Shown: positions 54,616 to 64,000 of the stretch, piece after piece | How positions within the stretch are numbered: position 1 is the first letter of the stretch | How the letters are laid out: each line of letters opens with the position of its first letter | Source of the DNA: Wolbachia endosymbiont of Oedothorax gibbosus | GTDB taxonomy: Bacteria > Pseudomonadota > Alphaproteobacteria > Rickettsiales > Anaplasmataceae | Length of the DNA stretch: 64,000 bases | Assembly: GCF_936270435.1 (NCBI RefSeq) | Contig: NZ_OW370567.1 | Span: 1,499,973-1,563,972, forward strand | Reading direction: 5' to 3' | Position numbers and translations under genes: made by a program | The notes under the pieces: generated by a model | Told to the model about the DNA's origin: nothing | What the model saw: only the letters and a program-made list of their open reading frames with translations | Database searches by the model: none

Positions 54616-55089
54616 ATGTCTGGTGGTACCATAAACAAAGTCATACTAGTTGGTAATTTAGGAAAAGATCCTGAAATTAGGACTACACAAAATGGAAAAG
54701 AGATGGCAAGTTTTTCAATAGCCACATCTGAAAGTTGGACTGACAAACTTTCCGGTACGCGCTCTGAAAAGACAGAATGGCATAATATCGTAATTTTTAG
54801 TGAAGGATTAGTAAAAATTGTCAAAGATTTTGCACGTAAAGGCAGTAAAGTTTACGTTGAAGGTTCTTTGAAAACTAGAAAATGGACTGACCAAAATGGC
54901 AGTGAAAGATACACAACAGAGGTGGTTCTATATAATTTTAATAGCGCTCTTACTCTCCTCGATTCACGACCAAATTCCGATTACAAGCCGAGTGAATATA
55001 AACAAAATGAAACAGAACAAAAAAATAAGTACGAAGGTTTTGACAACGATATAAAAGATGAACTACTCGACGATGAAATACCATTTTAA
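54616..55089 (+). CDS. ssb: single-stranded DNA-binding protein
   Basis: 157 aa. OB fold: [67 protein letters not shown] and YTTEVVL. A disordered acidic linker follows, ending in DDEIPF, the tip that recruits replication and repair proteins. It protects single-stranded DNA. The next gene starts 9 bp later. Confidence 0.97.
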   Translation: MSGGTINKVILVGNLGKDPEIRTTQNGKEMASFSIATSESWTDKLSGTRSEKTEWHNIVIFSEGLVKIVKDFARKGSKVYVEGSLKTRKWTDQNGSERYTTEVVLYNFNSALTLLDSRPNSDYKPSEYKQNETEQKNKYEGFDNDIKDELLDDEIPF

Positions 55090-55098
55090 CAATTTAAA

Positions 55099-55977
55099 TT
55101 GAAATCTACATTTTTATGGACTGCTTGTGTTACTCCTTTTAATTGCAATGGAGATAGTATAGATTACCAAAGCTTGCAGCGTTTACTAATAATGCAAGCT
55201 GAAGCTGAAAATGGTGTAGTGTTACTGGGTAGCACAGGTGAAAGCCTATCGCTTACTGATTCTGAAAAGCGTACATTAGTTGAATTTGTATGTGAGCTAA
55301 AATTAAATACAAAAATTGTAATTGGTGTACCAGGAGTGAATCTATATCAGACTCTTGAATGGCTTGATTTTTGCAAGGATATGCCTATTCATGGCTATCT
55401 AATGACAACTCCCATTTATGCAAAGCCTGGAATCATGGGGCAGACTTTATGGTTTGAAAAGCTACTTGAAAGAGCACATGTGCCAGCCATGCTTTACAAT
55501 ATTCCATCAAGAGCAGGAATAAATCTTCATCCTGAAACTGTGCATAACTTATCCAGCCACGAAAAATTTTGGGCTATCAAAGATTCAAGTGGCACCGTTG
55601 ATACTTTAGCTCAGTATAAGAAAGTTGCACCAAATATCGAGGTATTTTGTGGAGATGATAATATGATACCCGATATGGCTGCTAAGGGTGCGGCTGGCCT
55701 GGTTTCTGTTGCTTCTAATGTTTGGCCACACGTAGTGCATGAATACGTTAAGCAATGCCTAAGTGGTGAGAATCCTCAGTCAGATGTTTGGCAACAAGCC
55801 TGCAAAGCTCTATTTATTGCCAGCAACCCAATACCCACTAAAGCACTCCTACATGATATTGGTCTTATAGAACACAAAACTGTCCGCCTACCACTCAGCA
55901 CAGAAGACTTGCCTTCTGTTGGAATACTAAGGCAAGCTAATAAAATGATTCTTGGATGGAAAGAACCGACTAATTAG
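55099..55977 (+). CDS. dapA: 4-hydroxy-tetrahydrodipicolinate synthase
   Basis: 292 aa from TTG 55099. Condenses pyruvate with aspartate semialdehyde on the way to diaminopimelate/lysine. LLGSTGESLSLTDSEK, catalytic Tyr in LYNIPSRAGI, Schiff-base Lys in WAIKDSSGTVD and GDDNMIPDMAAKGAAGLVSVASN. Co-oriented with ssb, tail to tail with the membrane-protein gene at 55970 (8-bp overlap). Confidence 0.95.
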   Translation: MKSTFLWTACVTPFNCNGDSIDYQSLQRLLIMQAEAENGVVLLGSTGESLSLTDSEKRTLVEFVCELKLNTKIVIGVPGVNLYQTLEWLDFCKDMPIHGYLMTTPIYAKPGIMGQTLWFEKLLERAHVPAMLYNIPSRAGINLHPETVHNLSSHEKFWAIKDSSGTVDTLAQYKKVAPNIEVFCGDDNMIPDMAAKGAAGLVSVASNVWPHVVHEYVKQCLSGENPQSDVWQQACKALFIASNPIPTKALLHDIGLIEHKTVRLPLSTEDLPSVGILRQANKMILGWKEPTN

Positions 55978-56587
55978 TAGGACAAGGATTAAGACCTGTA
56001 ACAGCAACATCAACTTCCACATCGCTATCAACCAAGCTATCTGGCTGCTTACTTCCCTCTGGAAAAAAGCACTCAATTGCTTTATCAATTAAGAAATTTA
56101 AAGGAATACAAGCAATCAAACTCACTACAAAAGTTAAAGCACCTATAGCTGCTGGTGATGTAAAAACAAGAGCAACCAACCCTGCTCCAATTCCAAAAGA
56201 GACACCAATATTAGTAATAATATTTACATAATTCTTAACTTTACACTCAGTGCTATTATAATATTCTCTCAAAACTCGTTTATGTTCTTCTGACATGTCT
56301 TCTGATATATCGTTGAGACTTGTAGTTTTTTGGGAACGACAAGAATCGATTATAAGGGATATTAATATCACAGCAGAACCAATAATTCCACCTGCAATAA
56401 GAGGTGGCAAGCTGATGAAACTTAGAGCCAAACCTGCAAGAGCCCCTGCACCAGCCGAGATGCCTGCCATTATTCCTAGCAATGCTGCTAGTGTTAACGT
56501 CATTGCTACTGGGTGTGGTTTAAATTCTTCTGTCGGGTCACTTTTTGCTTGTAGTGCCTGTTTTAGTTGTGTTCTTGTATAACTCAT
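55970..56587 (-). CDS. membrane protein of unknown function
   Basis: 205 aa with two pairs of Gly/Ala-rich transmembrane helices: residues about 28-50 (MTLTLAALLGIMAGISAGAGA) and 55-85, then 125-148 and 150-170. The middle is a charged, Ser/Glu-rich stretch (SLNDISEDMSEEHKRVL). The final acidic tail is DSLVDSDVEVDVAV. No recognised domain. A Shine-Dalgarno-like GAGG lies before ATG 56587. Probably specific to Wolbachia or its relatives. Confidence 0.6.
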   Translation of the reverse strand: MSYTRTQLKQALQAKSDPTEEFKPHPVAMTLTLAALLGIMAGISAGAGALAGLALSFISLPPLIAGGIIGSAVILISLIIDSCRSQKTTSLNDISEDMSEEHKRVLREYYNSTECKVKNYVNIITNIGVSFGIGAGLVALVFTSPAAIGALTFVVSLIACIPLNFLIDKAIECFFPEGSKQPDSLVDSDVEVDVAVTGLNPCPTN

Positions 56588-56674
56588 AGTATTTACCTCA
56601 CTAATATTTATTAATAATTATGACATCTTTAGCTTATATAGTCAATATACTTCTTATGTCATTCTTTTTTGTCA

Positions 56675-56703
56675 TTGACTTTGAGCGCACTTCAGTCTAT
56701 ACA
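56675..56703 (+). promoter_or_regulatory. promoter of nuoD
   Basis: TTGACT (56675-56680), 17-bp spacer, TATACA (56698-56703), 25 bp before the nuoD start. Confidence 0.55.
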
Positions 56704-56728
56704 ACTTTAATATCTTAAACTACCGGAC

Positions 56729-57901
56729 ATGCCCGATCTAAAGACAATGATGTTAAATTTTGGCCCTCAGCATCCAGCTGCACATGGGGTGTTACGTCTT
56801 GTTTTGGAGATGGATGGTGAAGTAATCGAAAGAGCTGATCCCCATATTGGGCTTTTGCACCGTGGTACTGAAAAATTAATAGAACATAAAACGTATCTTC
56901 AAGCTTTGCCATATTTTGACCGCCTTGATTATGTATCACCAATGTCACAAGAGCATGCATATTCGTTATGCGTTGAAAAATTGTTGCAATGCGAAATTCC
57001 AATTAGGGCAAAATATTTGCGTGTCTTGTTTTGTGAACTGACAAGGATACTAAATCACTTACTGAATGTCTCTTCTCAAGCACTTGATGTTGGAGCAATG
57101 ACCCCTCTTTTATGGCTTTTTGAAGAGAGAGAAAAAATACTGGAGTTCTATGAAAGAGCCTCAGGTGCAAGATTTCACGCAGCTTACATCAGACCAGGTG
57201 GAGTTGCAGCAGATATTCCAGAAGGTTTGATTGAGGATATTGCAAAGTTTATAGAGCAATTTCCGAAATATATAGATGATGTTGATGAACTTTTAACAGA
57301 AAATAGGATATGGAAGCAACGCACTGTAGGAATCAGTGAAATATCAGTGGCACAAGCACTTGATTGGGGCTTTAGTGGACCAATGTTGCGTGCTGCTGGG
57401 CTTGCTTGGGATTTGCGAAAAAGCCAGCCATATGAAATATATGATCAGCTAGATTTTGATATACCTATTGGCCAAAATGGTGATTGCTATGATCGTTATT
57501 TAGTGAGGATGGCTGAGATTAGGCAATCTATTAATTTGGTAAAGCAGTGCATAGAGAAAATGCCTGAAGGGCCAATAAAAACTGAAGATAGAAAGATTTC
57601 TCCACCGCCAAGAGCGGAGATGAAAAAATCTATGGAAGCTCTGATTCACCATTTTAAACTTTACTCAGAAGGATATCACGTACCAAAAGGTGAAGCTTAC
57701 ACAGCTGTTGAGGCACCAAAAGGTGAGTTTGGAGTGTATATAGTTTCAGATGGTACCAATAGACCTTATAGATGTCGAATAAGAGCACCTGGCTTTGCAC
57801 ATTTACAAGCCTTAGATTTTATGGCAAAAGGACACATGCTTGCCGACGTTGCGGCAATTATTGGCTCACTCGATATAGTTTTTGGTGAGATTGATAGGTA
57901 A
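56729..57901 (+). CDS. nuoD: NADH-quinone oxidoreductase subunit D
   Basis: 390 aa, 49-kDa subunit forming the quinone pocket. [22 protein letters not shown] (residues 9-30), [49 protein letters not shown] [11 protein letters not shown] and the C-terminal [16 protein letters not shown]. No nuoE or other nuo gene follows in this window; nuoABC are 47 kb away at 7922-9359. Confidence 0.98.
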   Translation: MPDLKTMMLNFGPQHPAAHGVLRLVLEMDGEVIERADPHIGLLHRGTEKLIEHKTYLQALPYFDRLDYVSPMSQEHAYSLCVEKLLQCEIPIRAKYLRVLFCELTRILNHLLNVSSQALDVGAMTPLLWLFEEREKILEFYERASGARFHAAYIRPGGVAADIPEGLIEDIAKFIEQFPKYIDDVDELLTENRIWKQRTVGISEISVAQALDWGFSGPMLRAAGLAWDLRKSQPYEIYDQLDFDIPIGQNGDCYDRYLVRMAEIRQSINLVKQCIEKMPEGPIKTEDRKISPPPRAEMKKSMEALIHHFKLYSEGYHVPKGEAYTAVEAPKGEFGVYIVSDGTNRPYRCRIRAPGFAHLQALDFMAKGHMLADVAAIIGSLDIVFGEIDR

Positions 57902-57976
57902 AATAACTAACAACATTCATCATATATTAACTTCCGCCTTCCATATTGCGCTTATAATAATTTACAAGAGGCTAAT

Positions 57977-58160
57977 ATGAGTTTTTTTATTGATGAAACA
58001 AATTTTCTTGTAGGCATTGACCTTTTTAAGGTTAAACCAGACTACGAAATAAGAGATAAAATTAAAACTAAAATAAGCACAATTTCTCATTTCTTTAGTG
58101 GTAATATTAGGATTTTCTTCTATCCACTCTTCAATTTGCTGTAGTTGAGCCTGATTTAAT
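57977..58160 (-). mobile_element. IS630-type fragment and junk, in a gap before IS110 copy 2
   Basis: 58090-58160 on the minus strand matches the linker part (WIEENPNITIKE) of the IS630 at 49064. A short plus-strand ORF (MSFFIDETNFLVGIDLF) at 57977 has no recognisable function. The rest of 57902-58210 has no gene. Confidence 0.55.
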
Positions 58161-58247
58161 TTATACCAAACTTCGTTATTGGGAAGATGGTATGAATAGT
58201 ATTATATTGCTTAGTTGGAAGCAAGAGAAGATAATAACTTCTCAGAG

Positions 58248-58400
58248 TGGATAGGTGGCAGGTTGACTATTTGTCTGAGGCACTTTCTATTTTCATTAGA
58301 AAGAAGACCTCGTTGGGAAGATTAATTGCCTATGCCACCGAAAATCATCGTGAGGCTCACAAAATGTGATGACCTCGTATAGGAGTTTGGACCAACCGGC
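58248..58400 (+). ncRNA. possible bridge RNA region of IS110 copy 2
   Basis: Noncoding leader directly before an IS110 transposase, with stacked hairpins: outer arms GGTGGCA (58253) / TGCCACC around an inner GAGG...TTTCTA/TAGAAA...CCTC stem-loop, then GAGG-TCACAaaaTGTGA-CCTC. That is the two-domain layout of IS110 bridge RNAs. The element's ends are eroded, so guides cannot be assigned. Confidence 0.5.
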
Positions 58401-58426
58401 AATATTCTACTCTGATATATTGAAAT

Positions 58427-59404
58427 ATGCAATTGGAGGAAAAAATATGCGTCACATTGGTACATACCAATAGTTTTACTACTTGTTACTTACAAGAAGG
58501 GAAACCTGAGCATATTCAAACGTTTCGTTTAAAAGACTTGGATAATTTTATCGAAGGTCTTCAAGAAACAGATGAAGTAGCTATAGAAGCAACAGGTAAC
58601 AGCTGTTTCTTTTATGATGCAGTTTCACCTTATGTTAAACGTGTCGTGATAATTGCTCACGGACAGTTCGAAGTTGTTCGCCGCTCTGTACACAAAACAG
58701 ACAAGCATGATGCACGAGCTATTGCTTTCTTTCTAAGCAAAGATATGCTGCCTGAGGCAAGATATAAAAGCAAACAATGTCAGTAGTTAGCTTCTCTTCT
58801 TCAAGCAAGAGATCTGTTAGTAAAATCAAAGGTATCTTTAATCAATAAAATGCATGGTCTTTTTAATTACCATGGGATAAAGATTAAAAAGGAGGTACTT
58901 ACAACTAAAGTGGGATTTGAGAGTTCTATTCAAAAGTATACCTGGGATACTTTAGAAAAAGTTGAAATTGAAGTGATTAGTTATCATTTAGAAGCTATCC
59001 GAGAAAGCCTTAAAAAACTCGAAAAGGAAATTATAGCTTTTGCTAAACAACTTCCTGGATTTAACAATCTTATCAGCATAAAGGGAATTGGCTCAATTTC
59101 TGCAGCTATTTTTATCACGACAATTGGAGACATTAATGATTTCCGTAGGCCTGAGAAACTTACTGCATATTTTGGAGTTGTACCAAGAGTTTCTCAATCC
59201 AATCAGCAATGTACAGTTGGAAGAATTACCAAACGAGGGTCAAAAATAGCGCGTACTTCTTTAGTTCAATGTACTTGGATTGCTATACGTTACAGCCCTT
59301 ACTTGAAAAGCTTTTATGAGCATATAAAAAAGAAGCGTGGTTCTGCCAAGGCTATAACTGCTACTGCCAAGGAAATTCCTGATAACCATTTTCTATACTC
59401 TTAA
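58427..59404 (+). pseudogene. IS110-family transposase copy 2, broken
   Basis: A separate IS110 lineage from 18563. The true start seems to be ATG 58449 after GGAGG (MRHIG), but a base change within a few codons shifts it out of the main frame. In the main frame Glu of AIEATGNSCFFYD and TDKHDARAIAFFL are present. A TAG at 58784 splits the frame after KSKQCQ, and LASLLQARDLLVKSKVSLINKMHGLF continues it. The C-terminal GIGSISAAIFITTIGD, RRPEKLTAYFGVVPRVSQS and RITKRGSKIARTSLVQ are intact. Near 59365 a further shift hides the FYTLKNDWVFKDF end. Confidence 0.85.
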
Positions 59405-59527
59405 AAATGATTGGGTTTTTAAAGATTTCACAAAATTTGAATTTTTTACTGGACAACAATCATAGGAGACAAATACGATAAATTAGCTTAGCAGAAAGCG
59501 CTCTTTTTCATTTGTCTAATTACTATT

Positions 59528-59674
59528 GAGATTTGGTATGAAAAAGGTAAAAAAATTGGTAAAGAGGAAGGGAAAGTTGAAGCTGCAAAAGCAATGCTGG
59601 CTAATAATAACACTATTGTCAAGTTTACTGGCCTTTCTATTAGTGAGATTGAAGAATTAAGTGGAAATTTGTAA
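59528..59674 (+). pseudogene. Rpn/PD-(D/E)XK-nuclease-transposase C-terminal remnant
   Basis: Encodes EIWYEKGKKIGKEEGKVEAA...LSISEIEELSGNL and stop, the tail of recombination-promoting nuclease-type proteins common in Rickettsiales. The catalytic domain is missing. The adjoining 59405-59527 and 59675-59747 show no gene. Confidence 0.6.
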
Positions 59675-59747
59675 ACGGTTATGTATCTGCTGAACAGATA
59701 CTAGTAATTTACGATAAATCTAGTAGGGTAAATCACAATAGTTGCGT

Positions 59748-60632
59748 TTAGATTAGGCACTGATGCATTACTTCCAATACCTTCTTACCAATTACCGCAG
59801 GGGTTTCAGCAATTGCAATTCCGGCACTCCGCATAACTTCTAGTTTTGCACCAGCACTACCGCCACTGGAAGAGATGATTGCTCCAGCGTGCCCCATACG
59901 TCTTCCTGGAGGTGCCGTTTGGCCTGCTACAAAACCAACGATTGGCTTTTTAGTTTTTTCTGTTTTCACAAAATGTGATACATCCTCTTCTTCATTTCCA
60001 CCTATTTCACCAATAACTACAATGCCATGAGTATCGTCATCTTTTAAAAACAGCTCCATACAGTCAACAAACGTCATACCATGAACTGGATCCCCTCCAA
60101 TCCCTATACATGTTGACTGACCAAGACCAACAGCGGTTGTTTGTGCTACTGCCTCGTAAGTTAAAGTTCCAGAACGAGACATAATCCCTATATGTCCACG
60201 CTTATGGATATGGCCAGGCATAATCCCTATTTTGCACTCTTCGGGCGTAATAATTCCCGGGCAGTTAGGACCAATCAATCGACTTTTTGAACGAGTAAGA
60301 GCATGCTTCACCTTTACCATGTCAAGTATAGGAATGCCCTCTGTAATGCAAACTATCAATTCTATTTTTGCATCTATTGCTTCAAGTATCGCATCTGCGG
60401 CAAATTTAGCTGGTACATATATAACTGTAGCATTTGCACCGGTTTTTTCTTTAGCTTCTGCTACAGTATTAAAAACTGGTAAGTTAAGGTGAGTGCTACC
60501 ACCCTTACCAGGAGTTACACCACCAACCATTTTTGTTCCGTAGCTAATTGCTTGCTCTGAATGAAATGTACCTTGTGCACCAGTAAAACCTTGGCATATT
60601 AACCTTGTATCTTTGTTTACTAAAACGGACAT
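59748..60632 (-). CDS. sucD: succinyl-CoA ligase, alpha subunit
   Basis: 294 aa. Makes ATP/GTP from succinyl-CoA in the TCA cycle. CoA-binding Rossmann [56 protein letters not shown] and the phosphohistidine region [12 protein letters not shown]. The start lies 3 bp after sucC. Confidence 0.97.
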   Translation of the reverse strand: MSVLVNKDTRLICQGFTGAQGTFHSEQAISYGTKMVGGVTPGKGGSTHLNLPVFNTVAEAKEKTGANATVIYVPAKFAADAILEAIDAKIELIVCITEGIPILDMVKVKHALTRSKSRLIGPNCPGIITPEECKIGIMPGHIHKRGHIGIMSRSGTLTYEAVAQTTAVGLGQSTCIGIGGDPVHGMTFVDCMELFLKDDDTHGIVVIGEIGGNEEEDVSHFVKTEKTKKPIVGFVAGQTAPPGRRMGHAGAIISSSGGSAGAKLEVMRSAGIAIAETPAVIGKKVLEVMHQCLI

Positions 60633-60635
60633 ACT

Positions 60636-61805
<1,170 letters not shown>

Positions 61806-61816
61806 TTATTAAAAAA

Positions 61817-62017
61817 TTACCAACCGTAACGCTGTCTTCTGCATCCTTGCTGATACCTCTTCTTTCTCGCTTCAGCTTTCTTTTTAGCTCTTTTTTCTGA
61901 TTTCTTTTCATGATATTTTTTTTTCATTTTCAACCCTTTTCCTTCCTTTTGAATTATTTTTTTCAATACTGGAAGAGCTCTGTCTACATCACCATAATGA
62001 ACTGATACTTCAATCAA
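61817..62017 (-). CDS. rpsU: 30S ribosomal protein bS21
   Basis: 66 aa, IEVSVHYGDVDRALPVLKKI then a very basic tail (KKSEKRAKKKAEARKKRYQQG). It starts with TTG 62017; AAGGAGGT at 62025-62032 is eight bases upstream and decides it. bS21 helps mRNA binding to the 30S subunit. Confidence 0.92.
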   Translation of the reverse strand: MIEVSVHYGDVDRALPVLKKIIQKEGKGLKMKKKYHEKKSEKRAKKKAEARKKRYQQGCRRQRYGW

Positions 62018-62024
62018 ACTCTAT

Positions 62025-62032
62025 ACCTCCTT
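62025..62032 (-). promoter_or_regulatory. strong Shine-Dalgarno of rpsU deciding a TTG start
   Basis: AAGGAGGT on the minus strand, with eight bases between GGAGG and the TTG codon at 62017. No ATG lies in frame nearby. Confidence 0.75.
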
Positions 62033-62172
62033 CGGTAATCATTTCAGAATTTATTTATAAATTAGAAAATTAACATTGTCAATTATTTTATAAACTTGAG
62101 CGTTAAATTGCAATATGAACGGAATGCCTTTAAAAGCTCTAACTATTAAAAGCGTTAAAACTTCTGCTAGCA

Positions 62173-62246
62173 TCGGGGCGGAGAGATTTGAACTCCCGAC
62201 CCTTTGGTCCCAAACCAAATGCGCTACCAGGCTGCGCTACGCCCCG
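62173..62246 (-). tRNA. tRNA-Pro (anticodon UGG)
   Basis: 74 nt, acceptor CGGGGCG/CGCCCCG, D arm GCGCAGCCTGGTAGCGC, anticodon stem TTTGG/CCAAA with loop TTTGGGA, T arm with GAGTTCAAATC, discriminator A. The gap 62247-62453 shows no gene. Confidence 0.96.
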
Positions 62247-62453
62247 ATTTCTTTACTCAGATTATCAATAATTCAGGCAAAATGCAAGGTTCATTTGTTT
62301 ACTTTAGAAAAAATATAATATGAGATTTAATATTATTCCAGAATATGTTTTTATTAACTTCTCTTTAGTAGCAAACTGCTTCGCAGGTGGCCTATAGAAT
62401 TTAGCGCATGCAACACTGAACCAGATTTCTTTATCTTAGCCATATTTAAAAAT

Positions 62454-63140
62454 CTAGCTACACCAATTGGTGAAAGTTAATGCAGCAACTACAGCAGTAT
62501 CGACCCTTAAAATTCTTTTTCCTAGACTCAATTTTTGACAAAACTTATCGGCAAGATCAAGTTCATAAGATGAAAAACCACCTTCAGGGCCAACAATAAT
62601 GGCAACATTTTTCTTACCTTTCAGCACTTTATCAGTTTTACCTGTTTTATCACATAAAATAAAATTTTTACTCTGGGAATCAGGTAACTCACAAAAATTG
62701 ATAGGAGGCAAAATCTCTGGTATACTTATCCTACCTGATTGTTCCGCAGCTTCGATTGCCTGTAATTTTGCTCTACTTAGGTTAATGTTTTTTACTACTG
62801 TACGTTCTGTTGAAATAAATTGAATGCAGGTTACTCCCATTTCAGTTGCCTGTCTTACTATGTTGTTCAAAGCAGCACTTTTTACCATGGCACAATACAG
62901 GTATAAATTTTCCTCATATTGCTGTTGTTTAGTGCATTCTTTGAGTGTAACTTTTGTCAATTTACGTGATATATTAACTACTTCTCCTAACCATTCTCCA
63001 TCCTTGCCATTAAAAAGAGAGAGATTATCATACTTCTTAAGCCGCATTACATTGCAAATATAGTGACTTTGTTGTGGATTAAGTGCTAAACTCACGCCTT
63101 GTGATAAAGCTTCTTCAACATAAAGCCTAATTTTTCCCAT
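62454..63140 (-). CDS. rsmE: 16S rRNA (uracil1498-N3)-methyltransferase
   Basis: 228 aa. N-terminal PUA-like domain (IRLYVEEALSQG, HYICNVMRLKKYD) and a SPOUT knot with LVKSAALNNIVRQATEMGV-type KSAALNNIVRQATEMGV, VAIIVGPEGGFSSYEL and LGKRILRVDTAVVAAL. It modifies U1498 in the decoding region of 16S rRNA. Confidence 0.94.
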   Translation of the reverse strand: MGKIRLYVEEALSQGVSLALNPQQSHYICNVMRLKKYDNLSLFNGKDGEWLGEVVNISRKLTKVTLKECTKQQQYEENLYLYCAMVKSAALNNIVRQATEMGVTCIQFISTERTVVKNINLSRAKLQAIEAAEQSGRISIPEILPPINFCELPDSQSKNFILCDKTGKTDKVLKGKKNVAIIVGPEGGFSSYELDLADKFCQKLSLGKRILRVDTAVVAALTFTNWCS

Positions 63141-63168
63141 TCAAAACTTTAATTATATTCTACTTGAG

Positions 63169-63240
63169 TGACTCTTACGGGATTTGAACCCGTGTTACCA
63201 CCGTGAAAGGGTGGTGTCCTAACCACTAGACGAAAGAGTC
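63169..63240 (-). tRNA. tRNA-Glu (anticodon UUC)
   Basis: 72 nt, acceptor GACTCTT/AAGAGTC, D arm TCTAGTGGTTAGGA, anticodon stem CACC/GGTG with loop CTTTCAC, T arm CGGGTTCAAATCCCG, discriminator A. Confidence 0.95.
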
Positions 63241-63343
63241 AATGCGAATAACTCAAGTTATATTGATTATGCACACAAAGTCAATTCAATTGTTTTACGA
63301 TACAAGCAGTTTTTGTGAAATCCCAATTTGTGATAAGAGTGAT

Positions 63344-64000
63344 TTATAACCACTTAACGAGTGGTGGCATTGACATCATAATTGCATCTGGATTGCCGTC
63401 GGTCATCAAACCAAACCTTGTGCCACGATCATATAACAGATTGAATTCTACATATCTGCCGCGTTTTATTAATTGATTTTCTCGTTGTTCTTTTGTCCAA
63501 GATTTTTGTATATGTTTACGTATGATGTGCAAATAAATTTCCAAAAAGGCTTCACCTACTGCTTTTGTGAACTCAAAATCATTTCTCCAATTGCCAGAAC
63601 TCAGATTATCATAGAAAATACCACCAATGCCACGCGGCTCTTTTCTATGTGGTAAGAAAAAATAGTTGTCACATTGCTCTTTAAATTTTGGATAATATCT
63701 GGTGTCAAATCTATCACATGTCATTTTGATTGATTCATGAATATACTTGCAATCTTCTTCATTTTTATGTATTGGCGTAAAATCCATTCCTCCACCAAAC
63801 CATTGTTTTGAAGTATATATCAGCCTTGTGTTCATATGTGCTGCAGGGATAAGGGGCGATTGCATATGAGACACTAAAGATATGCCGCTTGCCCAAAACT
63901 CTCCGTTACTTTCACTTGCACCAGGAATTTCATTAATGGCTGAATCTGCAAATTTTCCGTGTACTTTTGAAACGTTTACTCCAACTTTTTCAAAAACATT
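63344..64000 (-). CDS. hemF: oxygen-dependent coproporphyrinogen III oxidase (5' end outside window)
   Basis: At least 218 residues; the start lies beyond 64000. It decarboxylates coproporphyrinogen III with O2 for haem synthesis. Conserved blocks: HMQSPLIPAAHMNTRLIY, WFGGGMDFTPI, YFFLPHRKEPRGIGGIFYDNL, EFNLLYDRGTRFGLMTDGNPDAI and MSMPPLVKW at the C-terminus. Haem provisioning is often discussed for Wolbachia. The short open frame from 63874 is only part of it. Confidence 0.95.
   Translation of the reverse strand, partial: NVFEKVGVNVSKVHGKFADSAINEIPGASESNGEFWASGISLVSHMQSPLIPAAHMNTRLIYTSKQWFGGGMDFTPIHKNEEDCKYIHESIKMTCDRFDTRYYPKFKEQCDNYFFLPHRKEPRGIGGIFYDNLSSGNWRNDFEFTKAVGEAFLEIYLHIIRKHIQKSWTKEQRENQLIKRGRYVEFNLLYDRGTRFGLMTDGNPDAIMMSMPPLVKWL

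Noticed and set aside
62115..62318. 67-aa open frame
   Set aside because: Overlaps tRNA-Pro; the [11 protein letters not shown] run is the tRNA read as protein.

Overview
The window is about 64 kb of an AT-rich alphaproteobacterial chromosome. It is almost certainly an arthropod Wolbachia (Rickettsiales, Anaplasmataceae). The clues are solo housekeeping genes scattered between degenerate insertion sequences, a split nuo operon, a stand-alone VirB9, ankyrin proteins, aerobic HemF, a phage-type recombinase remnant and many Wolbachia-type palindromic elements. Identification rests on recognised protein motifs and repeats, not on a database search.

Layout. 1-2.2 kb: an IS481 element that interrupts a RhuM gene and is itself interrupted by an IS982. 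2.1-13.5 kb: core genes (transglutaminase-like protein, tyrS with a frameshift, rsfS, rppH, tatD, mdh-nuoCBA, hinT-like, two unknowns, murF, epimerase, tRNA-Arg). 13.5-24.6 kb: a mobile-element sink. Its frame is one decayed IS982-family element (14155-22609). Near its end that element carries a group II intron with a second group II intron inside its domain V. It also carries an IS110 element, which contains an IS630, which contains a young IS982. The IS110 has a legible bridge RNA whose guide loops match its own integration site and its own ends. An IS3 and an intron remnant follow.

24.6-31.2 kb: bamB-lpdA-xerC, an ankyrin/coiled-coil membrane protein, trxB and a peroxiredoxin. 31.2-32.9 kb: a third near-identical IS982 copy abutting a truncated trmB. 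32.9-46.5 kb: rpsA, HU/IHF-like, zapA, sdhE, the envelope cluster rseP-bamA-skp-fabZ, a large GltD-like flavoprotein with two in-frame palindromic elements, an Mrp/Nuo-type antiporter subunit, and ffh. 46.5-50 kb: IS481, IS5 and IS630 remnants, a 250-bp MITE-like element and iscS. 50.1-54.1 kb: virB9 and three genes resembling the inner-membrane platform of type IV pilus or type II secretion systems. 54.2-64 kb: tRNA-Arg, ssb, dapA, nuoD, a decayed second IS110, sucDC, rpsU, tRNA-Pro, rsmE, tRNA-Glu and hemF (running off the end).

How it fits together. The stable genes cover respiration and the TCA cycle (nuoABCD, mdh, lpdA, sucCD), translation (tyrS, rpsA, rpsU, rsfS, rsmE), envelope assembly (bamA, bamB, skp, rseP, fabZ, murF), thiol redox, Fe-S and haem supply, and replication/recombination (ssb, xerC). 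The most unusual content is the nested mobile DNA. There, whole insertion junctions can be reconstructed to the base and reading frames close up again when each insert is removed in silico.
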